From positions 2,046,001-2,110,000 of the forward strand of contig NZ_AP022608.1 in the NCBI RefSeq assembly GCF_010728925.1: a DNA stretch of 64,000 nt, given 5' to 3'. This DNA is from Mycolicibacterium gadium. Lineage in GTDB: Bacteria > Actinomycetota > Actinomycetes > Mycobacteriales > Mycobacteriaceae. The notes beneath the pieces were generated by a model. It was given only the letters and a program-made list of their open reading frames with translations, did no database searches and had not been told where the DNA came from. Each line of letters opens with the position of its first letter. The stretch's first letter is position 1. The position numbers and the translations under genes are program-made. Below are positions 58,588-64,000 of the stretch, one piece after another.

Positions 58588-59250
58588 TTAGACCTGGCGG
58601 GACCTCAGCGCCACCACGAGATGCTCGGCGGCCGCCCGCTGCGTCTCGATCTGGTTCTGCGACGCGCGCTTGCCGTCACCTGCGCGGATCAGCGAAATAG
58701 TCTTGAGGATACCGAGTTTCGTGGTCTCGACGGCCTCCGGCGAAACTGCCTGGACATCGCTGACCTCGACCAGAACGCGCAGCTTACGTAAGGTGCGGTT
58801 CATCCGTTTCGACACGCCGACTTCCATGATGGCGTCGACGTACTTGCCGACGATCCGCCATACGTCGCCATCGGATGTCGCTGTCTCCAGCTCTGCGCCG
58901 ATGGTCGCCAACGTCGCGTCGAGTTCGTCCGTCAGGCGCTCGGCCGCCTTCCTCGCGACGTGCGCGTAGATCAGGCCGAAGATCTCGGTGTTCTCGAGAA
59001 CGGAGTCCGGGTCAATGGGGAGGACGAAGGCTCCGCGGTGCAACTCGATCTCGATCCGGCCCTCGTTCTCGAGTATTGCGAGAGCTTCACGCACCGGCAC
59101 ACGACTGACTCCGAGTAGCTCGGCGGTCTCTTCTTGGTTGATCCTGTCACCGGGAGCCAGCCGACCCGCCATGATCTCGTCTCTCAAGAACGCCGCAACC
59201 TGTTCCCCGCTGCTGCGTCTTTTCAACCTGGCATCCGGCGAAGCGCTCAC
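58588..59250 (-). CDS. GntR-family regulator, FCD subfamily
   Basis: This 220-residue regulator has an N-terminal winged helix (helix-turn-helix about 39-60, Q-E-E-T-A-E-L-L-G-V then R-V-P-V-R-E-A-L) and a helical FCD-type C-terminal domain (about 85-210). The start is GTG 59250. FCD regulators of this kind are often controlled by organic acids or acyl-CoA. It lies between the SDR (59287) and the membrane operon on the same strand. The gap between them (58514-58587) holds AATATT-rich sequence with no clear GntR-type palindrome. Confidence 0.88.
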   Translation of the reverse strand: MSASPDARLKRRSSGEQVAAFLRDEIMAGRLAPGDRINQEETAELLGVSRVPVREALAILENEGRIEIELHRGAFVLPIDPDSVLENTEIFGLIYAHVARKAAERLTDELDATLATIGAELETATSDGDVWRIVGKYVDAIMEVGVSKRMNRTLRKLRVLVEVSDVQAVSPEAVETTKLGILKTISLIRAGDGKRASQNQIETQRAAAEHLVVALRSRQV

Positions 59251-59286
59251 CTGTCGCGACTCCTTTCCGATCTCGCGACAATACCG

Positions 59287-60168
59287 TCACCCCTCTCGAT
59301 GATCGCGGAGCGCGCCGAAGCGCGGTTGCGCGAGGCCGACCCTGACGAGTTGATGCATGACGGCGGTCGGCGTGAAACGCGCGAACGTCCGGAACATCTT
59401 GGCGTCGACGCCTGCTCCGCGGTGCACAATCGGTTCGCGATCTCGCTCGAGCGTCCTGGCAAGCGTTCGCGCGAAGCGAACCGGTGGATTCGCCATTCGC
59501 ACGGCTAAACTGCCACGTTTCTCCATCTTGAGGTGCATCAACCCGTATGGGCCGTCGATGTCCTGGAAGACGGGCGTTCCGTCGCCGGTGATCTCGGTGT
59601 CATACGTTCCGGCCATCAAGATGGTCACGCCGAGACCGAACGGTGCCACCTCCCCCGCAAGCGACTCGGCCCACCGTTCCACGCCGGCCTTCGTGGCCGA
59701 GTAGATGGAGGCCAGCGGCATTCCGCGGACAGCCACCGTGCTCGACACCACCACGATGCGGCCATGACCGGCAGCTCGCATCGCGGGCAGGAGGGCATTG
59801 GTCAACGCAGCGGGACCGAAGAGATTGGTCGCGAAGAGCCGAGTCCACTCCGAGGAGGGAGTCTCTTCGACAAAGCCCGCGCTCGCGACGGCCGCGTTGT
59901 GGACCAAGGCATCCGGGGCACCCACCTTCTCGAGGATGTTGCTGGCAGCAGCCGAAATCGATTCGGGATCAACGAGATCGAGGCCTACTCCCAGGAGGCG
60001 GGAATCGTCGCGTCGCGCACCTGCCAACTCACGGATCCGATCGAGCCCAGTCTCGACGGAACGCATGGCCCCCACGACACGCCAGCCGCGGCGATAGAGC
60101 TCAGCGGCAGAAGCAAGCCCGAGGCCGCGTGAGGCGCCAGTGACAACTACCGTGCGAACGTCGGCCAT
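59287..60168 (-). CDS. SDR-family oxidoreductase
   Basis: This 293-residue classical SDR has V-T-G-A-S-R-G-L-G at 9-17, V-H-N-A-A near 89-93 and the catalytic Tyr156/Lys160 in I-Y-S-A-T-K. The C-terminal third is extended with V-F-Q-D-I-D-G-P-Y-G-L and resembles the SDRs that act on retinol/steroid-like alcohols. ATG 60168 gives M-A-D-V-R-T. The longer frame to 60351 runs through the promoter gap and is not supported. The 127-bp gap upstream (60169-60295) shows no convincing operator copy. Confidence 0.86.
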   Translation of the reverse strand: MADVRTVVVTGASRGLGLASAAELYRRGWRVVGAMRSVETGLDRIRELAGARRDDSRLLGVGLDLVDPESISAAASNILEKVGAPDALVHNAAVASAGFVEETPSSEWTRLFATNLFGPAALTNALLPAMRAAGHGRIVVVSSTVAVRGMPLASIYSATKAGVERWAESLAGEVAPFGLGVTILMAGTYDTEITGDGTPVFQDIDGPYGLMHLKMEKRGSLAVRMANPPVRFARTLARTLERDREPIVHRGAGVDAKMFRTFARFTPTAVMHQLVRVGLAQPRFGALRDHREG

Positions 60169-60295
60169 CAAATCCTCACTGTCGCCTCGAGGGATGTGGG
60201 AATGGTGTATGTAGTCGGCGAATCCCGCAGTTCTGCAATGTTTTTCGCTCGCATGATGCTCGCTACCAGGCACAAGGTGAGCATGACTGAAGCTC

Positions 60296-61351
60296 CTATT
60301 TGAAGAACGGGCCCGGCTTTCCCGCTTCTTCAAGGTGGCCGTATGGGTCATAGACCTTCACGTTCGGGTACGGGTTCTGGTCATAGGCCGGCCGCGACAG
60401 GCCCGCTTCGCGCAGTCCAGCAAGCACTGCCAACGGCGTGGCGAACGAAATGAGGCCCACCGCGACCGAGATGAGCAACTGACGGGTCACCGTTACCTTC
60501 TGGCGGCCGGCGCGCGCGGGAAGCCATCGCGCGATGCGGTTGATCAGCACCAGGTCACCGTTCTCGTCGCGGACGCACATGACGGCGACCATCCCGAAGA
60601 TGACCGAGTCGTAGACCGCCATGATCAGCGGGAAATGGACGTGACCGATCTGTAGCACCGGCCCTACGGCTTCGGTGTAAAAGAAGATGCCTGCCCGCAT
60701 CCAGGTGAACTGGATGAGGCCGTTGATCGGGATGGCGACGATGGTCGCGCCGATGAAGACCGCGACCAGCCGATGACGGACGAACCAACTCGATCGCCGC
60801 ATCAGTGGGTCGACAAGACGATCGTGCAATTGCAGAAAACCCAGGCCGTTGAGCAGGTAATAGGCCGCATACCCGCCCAGGAACGCCAGCGCGGGCTCGA
60901 GGTTGGGCGAGATGTTGACGTAAGGCCACGACAGCGGAAAGTGCAGCATCCGCGGATCGAAGATCGCGAAGGTCGCCCAGTTGGCGAGCGGGTCGAGCGC
61001 ACCGGTGATGAGCCCCGCGAAGGCGATGATGACCGCCCAGTGCACCTTGCGCTGACGCCACGACAGCCAGCTCAGCGCCGCGATCAGCCCGATCGCCATC
61101 GGTATCGAGCTGATGGCGACGGCTAGAGGCCAGTTATCGAACCCGAGAAACGGCGGGTACGGCACCGAACCCGGGTTGGGGTTGGTCCGCTCAGGGTCAC
61201 CGTGCAGCCCCGACTGGATAGTCGCCACGGTGACCACCGCGAAGACCAGGTAGGCGATGCCGAACATTCCCCACCCGATCCGCGCCGGCCACGGCGAATG
61301 GGTGCGCTCGCCGGTACTTGAATCCGCAGTCGAGTCAATGGTATTCGTCAT
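60296..61351 (-). CDS. AveC-like (spirocyclase AveC family) membrane protein
   Basis: This 351-residue integral membrane protein has about seven to eight transmembrane helices and ends with Y-P-N-V-K-V-Y-D-P-Y-G and then A-G-K-P-G-P-F-F-K, a tail that I recognise from mycobacterial proteins annotated as spirocyclase AveC family. AveC of Streptomyces avermitilis is a bifunctional spirocyclase/dehydratase in avermectin biosynthesis. No polyketide genes are present here, so a different cyclic substrate is expected. Its ATG lies 1 bp after the stop of the P450 upstream, so the two are one operon under the palindrome at 62555. Loops rich in Trp/Pro (P-Y-P-P-F-L-G-F-D-N-W-P) face the membrane surface. 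Confidence 0.82.
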   Translation of the reverse strand: MTNTIDSTADSSTGERTHSPWPARIGWGMFGIAYLVFAVVTVATIQSGLHGDPERTNPNPGSVPYPPFLGFDNWPLAVAISSIPMAIGLIAALSWLSWRQRKVHWAVIIAFAGLITGALDPLANWATFAIFDPRMLHFPLSWPYVNISPNLEPALAFLGGYAAYYLLNGLGFLQLHDRLVDPLMRRSSWFVRHRLVAVFIGATIVAIPINGLIQFTWMRAGIFFYTEAVGPVLQIGHVHFPLIMAVYDSVIFGMVAVMCVRDENGDLVLINRIARWLPARAGRQKVTVTRQLLISVAVGLISFATPLAVLAGLREAGLSRPAYDQNPYPNVKVYDPYGHLEEAGKPGPFFK

Positions 61352-61352
61352 C

Positions 61353-62549
61353 TCACACCCTCACCGGAAGGGAAGCCCAGCCCCTGACGCTCGTTGTGTG
61401 AGCGCGCTTCGCGCGGGTGTAATCCACTTCCCAGTCAGGCCATCGCGAAAGCACCTCTTCCAGTGCGACCTTTGCTTGCACCCGTGCCAGGGCGGCGCCA
61501 AGACAGAAGTGAATGCCGTGCCCGAATGACAGGTGCGCGCCTCTGCGGTGGATGTCGAACGTGTCCGCATCGGGGAACTGTCGCTCGTCGCGGTTCGCCG
61601 AACCATTGAGCAGAAGCATCACCGAACCTTCGGGAACCGTCTGCCGGTAATGCTCGACATCACGGGCGACATACCGAGCTTGCACCGGGGACGGCGCCTC
61701 GAACCGGAGTACCTCCTCGATCGCGTTGGGAATCAGGCCGAAATCGGCTGCGAGCGCACGTCGCTGGTCAGGATGGTCCGACAGCAGCTGGCCGGCGAAA
61801 CCGATCAGCCGCGTCGTGGTCTCGTTGCCGGCACCGACGACAGTGCTTGTGTACGTCAGAACCTCGCCGCGGGTGAGCCGTCTACGGCTGCCGTCCGGCT
61901 CCTCCACCTCCGCGTTGACGAGGTCCGTCATCAGATCGTCGGACGGATGGTCGTAGCGCCAGTCGATGAACTCCTCCAGCATCGACCCCGAACTGGTCAA
62001 CATGTCTGCTGCGACATCCCCAGGACCGTTGTCGGATAGTTCAAGCAACTTGTCGCTCTTCTGCCGAATGGCGACCTGTTTGTCCTCGGGTATGCCCAAC
62101 AGGTATCCGATGGTTCGCATCGGCATCCACGCACCGAGATCGGCGATGAAGTCGAATCGATCGGTCTCGGCCAGCGGTTCCAGTGATCGCCGGCAGAACT
62201 CCCTGGCCAATGGCTCGATGGCGGCCATGCGCCGCGGAGTGAAAACGCCCGACAACAGGCGTCGGTGCAGGTCATGAATCGGTGGGTCTTCGAACAAGAT
62301 GATGCCCGGGGGCACCTCGATATTGTTGAGCAGCACCTCGATGACCGTGCCGCGGCCGGATCGATAGTCCTGCCAGTTCACCAACTCCCGGGCGACGTCC
62401 GAGTGCCTGCTGAGCGCATAAAAGCCGTACTTCTCGTTGTGGTAGAGCGGCGCTTCCTCGCGCAGGCGCCGCCACACCGGGTACGGATCGTCATCGATCT
62501 CGAAGTCGAAAGGGTCGTAGTACGGGTCAACCTTCACCCTGTATGTCAC
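61353..62549 (-). CDS. Cytochrome P450
   Basis: This 398-residue soluble P450 has the I-helix motif G-A-G-N-E-T-T-T, E-x-x-R in E-E-V-L-R and the haem loop F-G-H-G-I-H-F-C-L-G with Cys349. It starts at GTG 62549. In the minus orientation TATTCT, embedded in the operator palindrome, ends 6 bases before that GTG, so the transcript is probably leaderless. Co-transcribed with the AveC-like membrane protein (1-bp gap), suggesting P450 oxidation followed by a membrane-associated cyclisation or dehydration. Confidence 0.9.
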   Translation of the reverse strand: MTYRVKVDPYYDPFDFEIDDDPYPVWRRLREEAPLYHNEKYGFYALSRHSDVARELVNWQDYRSGRGTVIEVLLNNIEVPPGIILFEDPPIHDLHRRLLSGVFTPRRMAAIEPLAREFCRRSLEPLAETDRFDFIADLGAWMPMRTIGYLLGIPEDKQVAIRQKSDKLLELSDNGPGDVAADMLTSSGSMLEEFIDWRYDHPSDDLMTDLVNAEVEEPDGSRRRLTRGEVLTYTSTVVGAGNETTTRLIGFAGQLLSDHPDQRRALAADFGLIPNAIEEVLRFEAPSPVQARYVARDVEHYRQTVPEGSVMLLLNGSANRDERQFPDADTFDIHRRGAHLSFGHGIHFCLGAALARVQAKVALEEVLSRWPDWEVDYTRAKRAHTTSVRGWASLPVRV

Positions 62550-62554
62550 GAGCC

Positions 62555-62570
62555 GAGAATAAGCGTTATC
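62555..62570 (-). promoter_or_regulatory. Operator copy GAGAATAAGCGTTATC overlapping a leaderless promoter
   Basis: Read leftward it is GATAACGCTTATTCTC, followed by GGCTC and GTG 62549. TATTCT within it is a TANNNT -10 ending exactly 6 bases before the GTG. The operator therefore covers the -10 and transcription start of the P450/AveC operon. Confidence 0.72.
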
Positions 62571-62593
62571 GGCTGTCGCAACTACGTTTTCTG

Positions 62594-63424
62594 TTATTCC
62601 GCAGGCCGCATGCTGTTGCCTTTGATGACCGGCATGTTCGTCCAGGTGCCCCTGTCATCGCGATACCAGCCCGCAGCGGCCAGGGCGCCACCGTCGGCGT
62701 GCACGACGGATCCCGAGACCCACGCGGCCAACGGACTGGCCAGGAAAAGCACGCAGCCCGCGATGTCTTCCGGAGTGCCGAACCGCCCCAGCGGAATCCA
62801 CCGCGGCATGTGATGCCGTTGCGATGGGTGGATCATCCTGTCGAGAGGAACCTGGGCGCTATCGGTGGTCTCTGGTGCGACCGCGTTGACCCGAATGCCT
62901 TCCGGCCCCAATTCCAGGGCCAAGCTCATGGTGAAACCGGTGATCGCGGCCTTGAACGCGCCGTAGACCGCGAACTGTGGGATACCGCGGAAGCCTTCGA
63001 TCGACGAGATGTTCACAATGCTCGCGCCGCCGCCCGCGGCTCGCAGCAGCGGCAGCATCACCCGTGTGACGGAGAAGATGTGCTTGAGGTTCACCCGGTA
63101 GATGTCGTCGATCTGCTCGTCTGTCAGCTTCTCGAACGGCGTCGGACGCGTCATGAAGTGCCCGACGTTGTTGACCAACACATCGAGGCGCCCGAATCGA
63201 TCAGCGATTGTCGTTGCGAGTTCCGCCACGTCGACGGCGTCGGTCGCATCGCCGTGTATCACTGTGACGTTGGCGCCCGCAGTCCGCAGTTCGTCGGCTC
63301 GGGTCTCGTCGATCTCGAGCGCGACGACCGAGGCGCCCTGTTCGGCGAATATCGACACGGTCGCTCGCCCGATTCCTGCGCCGCCACCGGTGACCAGAAC
63401 AACCTTGTCGGTGAAGTCGATCAT
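62594..63424 (-). CDS. SDR-family oxidoreductase
   Basis: This 276-residue classical SDR has V-T-G-G-G-A-G-I-G-R-A at 11-21, V-N-N-V-G near 84-88 and the catalytic Tyr154/Lys158 in V-Y-G-A-F-K. Asp/Glu near residue 38 (A-L-E-I-D-E) suggests NAD preference. ATG 63424 follows GGAGG with a 5-base spacer, better than GTG 63436. The operator at 63439-63454 is 14 bp upstream and shared with the divergent gene. The stop lies 45 bp before the P450 start on the same strand, so read-through is possible. Confidence 0.87.
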   Translation of the reverse strand: MIDFTDKVVLVTGGGAGIGRATVSIFAEQGASVVALEIDETRADELRTAGANVTVIHGDATDAVDVAELATTIADRFGRLDVLVNNVGHFMTRPTPFEKLTDEQIDDIYRVNLKHIFSVTRVMLPLLRAAGGGASIVNISSIEGFRGIPQFAVYGAFKAAITGFTMSLALELGPEGIRVNAVAPETTDSAQVPLDRMIHPSQRHHMPRWIPLGRFGTPEDIAGCVLFLASPLAAWVSGSVVHADGGALAAAGWYRDDRGTWTNMPVIKGNSMRPAE

Positions 63425-63438
63425 GCCTACCTCCACTA

Positions 63439-63454
63439 GAGAACCAATATTCTC
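63439..63454. promoter_or_regulatory. Operator copy GAGAACCAATATTCTC in a divergent promoter
   Basis: The palindrome lies between the leftward SDR (start 63424) and the rightward gene at 63475. A further GAGAAT half-site occurs at 63461-63466. TATTCT (63448-63453) can serve as a rightward -10. Confidence 0.73.
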
Positions 63455-63474
63455 ACATGCGAGAATCGTCGATC

Positions 63475-64000
63475 ATGGGCGACACCGCACTCCGCAGCTT
63501 CGTCTTTGCGGTTGAGTTCGCGGTCGGCGAACCCGAACGCGTGTGGCCGGTTCTGACGCATCACGAAGAAAACCTGCGAGAGCTCGGCGCGCACTACGCG
63601 TTCATTTACGAATCGATCGTCGAGGCAGGACGGGTGCTGGTCGTCATCGGCGTTCGGACCCGGGAGCCGCTGTTGGACTTTCTCCGATCACCGCAGCTCT
63701 TCGAATGGTTCGACGCGGTTGGCCTCGACGATCTGCCCGCCGTATTCGCAGGGGAGGCTGTTGCACGATTCGATATCGGCGAGGCGCCCGCACCGGGCAC
63801 GGAGATCGTCGTCGCCGCGGTCACTCCGGTCGAAGACGTCGACGGGTTCATCGCCCGGGTGCGTGCATCGCTCTTCAAGTTCGGCAGGGCCGGGATTCGC
63901 AGGACCCTGGTCTACCGAGCGTTCGACACCCCGCACGAGGTGATGTTCCTGCAGCAACTGGCGGATCCGGACAAGGCACTCGTATGGGTCGAGCACTCGG
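63475..64000 (+). CDS. Hypothetical protein, 3' end outside window
   Basis: At least 175 residues are open to the right edge, starting M-G-D-T-A-L-R-S-F-V-F-A-V-E-F. ATG 63457 is in frame six codons earlier but sits 3 bases after the operator. The sequence alternates strands and helices and seems to repeat a ferredoxin-like unit (E-A-G-R-V-L-V-V-I-G-V near 50; L-V-Y-R-A-F-D-T-P-H-E-V-M-F near 150; then A-D-P-D-K-A-L-V-W-V), as in dimeric alpha-beta barrel proteins. No catalytic motif is visible. The shared operator suggests it belongs to the regulon. Confidence 0.7.
   Translation, partial: MGDTALRSFVFAVEFAVGEPERVWPVLTHHEENLRELGAHYAFIYESIVEAGRVLVVIGVRTREPLLDFLRSPQLFEWFDAVGLDDLPAVFAGEAVARFDIGEAPAPGTEIVVAAVTPVEDVDGFIARVRASLFKFGRAGIRRTLVYRAFDTPHEVMFLQQLADPDKALVWVEHS

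Noticed and set aside
60296..61351. Polyketide or avermectin biosynthesis because of the AveC-like protein
   Set aside because: No polyketide synthase, acyl carrier or glycosyl genes occur; the neighbourhood is catabolic.
1..64000. KstR-type operators for a cholesterol regulon
   Set aside because: I looked for TNNAACNNGTTNNA in the intergenic gaps and saw no convincing example; the repeated dyad found here is different.
1..64000. Insertion sequences, integrase, tRNA or attachment site bounding an island
   Set aside because: No transposase- or integrase-like protein, tRNA cloverleaf or flanking direct repeat was seen; the edges of the catabolic region lie outside the window.

Overview
The window looks like chromosomal DNA from a high-GC actinobacterium of the Mycobacteriales, most probably Mycobacterium/Mycolicibacterium or a near relative. 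The evidence is the GC-rich codon use, frequent GTG and TTG starts, ATGA/GTGA-coupled operons, a carveol-dehydrogenase-type (mycofactocin-coupled) SDR, luciferase-like flavin/F420 oxidoreductases, an AveC-like membrane protein, and an operon that copies the mycobacterial cholesterol side-chain (igr) operon. I see no rRNA, tRNA, CRISPR array, IS element, integrase, phage gene or origin. Nearly every base is coding: no gene-free stretch exceeds 300 bases, and the longest gaps are 19715-19942 (two stem-loops) and 39547-39784 (promoter of the igr-like operon).

Almost everything encodes catabolism through CoA thioesters. There are four acyl-CoA synthetases, six acyl-CoA dehydrogenases, five crotonase-fold enzymes (one cut by the left edge), four MaoC/hot-dog hydratases, two SCP2/Ltp-type thiolases or aldolases (one frameshifted), two DUF35 zinc-ribbon proteins, two class III CoA-transferase genes (one a tandem fusion), nine SDR-fold proteins plus one epimerase, three cytochromes P450, four ACMSD/amidohydrolase-2 proteins, three DapB-like dehydrogenases, four SnoaL/NTF2-like proteins, two luciferase-like monooxygenases, and one each of ALDH, zinc alcohol dehydrogenase, TauD dioxygenase and HpcH aldolase. 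The regulators are one IclR, one TetR and one GntR/FCD protein. No transporter, ferredoxin or ring-cleavage enzyme is present, so the pathway must continue elsewhere.

Layout. 1-3211 is a leftward operon (HpcH aldolase, TauD dioxygenase, 2-hydroxyacid dehydrogenase, crotonase). 3288-6163 runs right (frameshifted thiolase, DUF35, amidohydrolase). 6190-9489 holds a synthetase, an SDR and a crotonase. 9588-15959 is a tightly coupled six-gene beta-oxidation operon. 15962-19714 holds an epimerase, two SDR-fold proteins and an amidohydrolase. 19943-24884 is a six-gene leftward operon divergent from the IclR gene. 25821-30730 is a leftward operon (amidohydrolase, two acyl-CoA dehydrogenases, synthetase). 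30835-35732 holds mostly rightward genes, including an isochorismatase-fold protein without its cysteine. 35738-39546 is ALDH plus the tandem CoA-transferase. 39785-45923 is the igr-like operon, followed by the TetR gene. 46644-55152 holds a hypothetical gene, a P450/CoA-transferase pair, a synthetase, SDRs and a DapB-like gene. 55226-64000 holds the carveol-type SDR, a DapB-like gene, a set of small and multispanning membrane proteins, the GntR regulator, an AveC-like/P450 pair and SDRs.

The most notable signal is a dispersed 16-bp palindrome, GAGAAY-N4-RTTCTC, at least eleven good copies of which lie in promoter regions. It ties transcription units across 45 kb into one apparent regulon. 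At several sites it overlaps or abuts a TANNNT -10 element, and some of the genes look leaderless. My reading is that the window is a large catabolic island for a polycyclic or isoprenoid (steroid-like) compound, with a side chain removed by an igr-type retro-aldol route and a poorly described membrane module at its right end. The substrate is inference.
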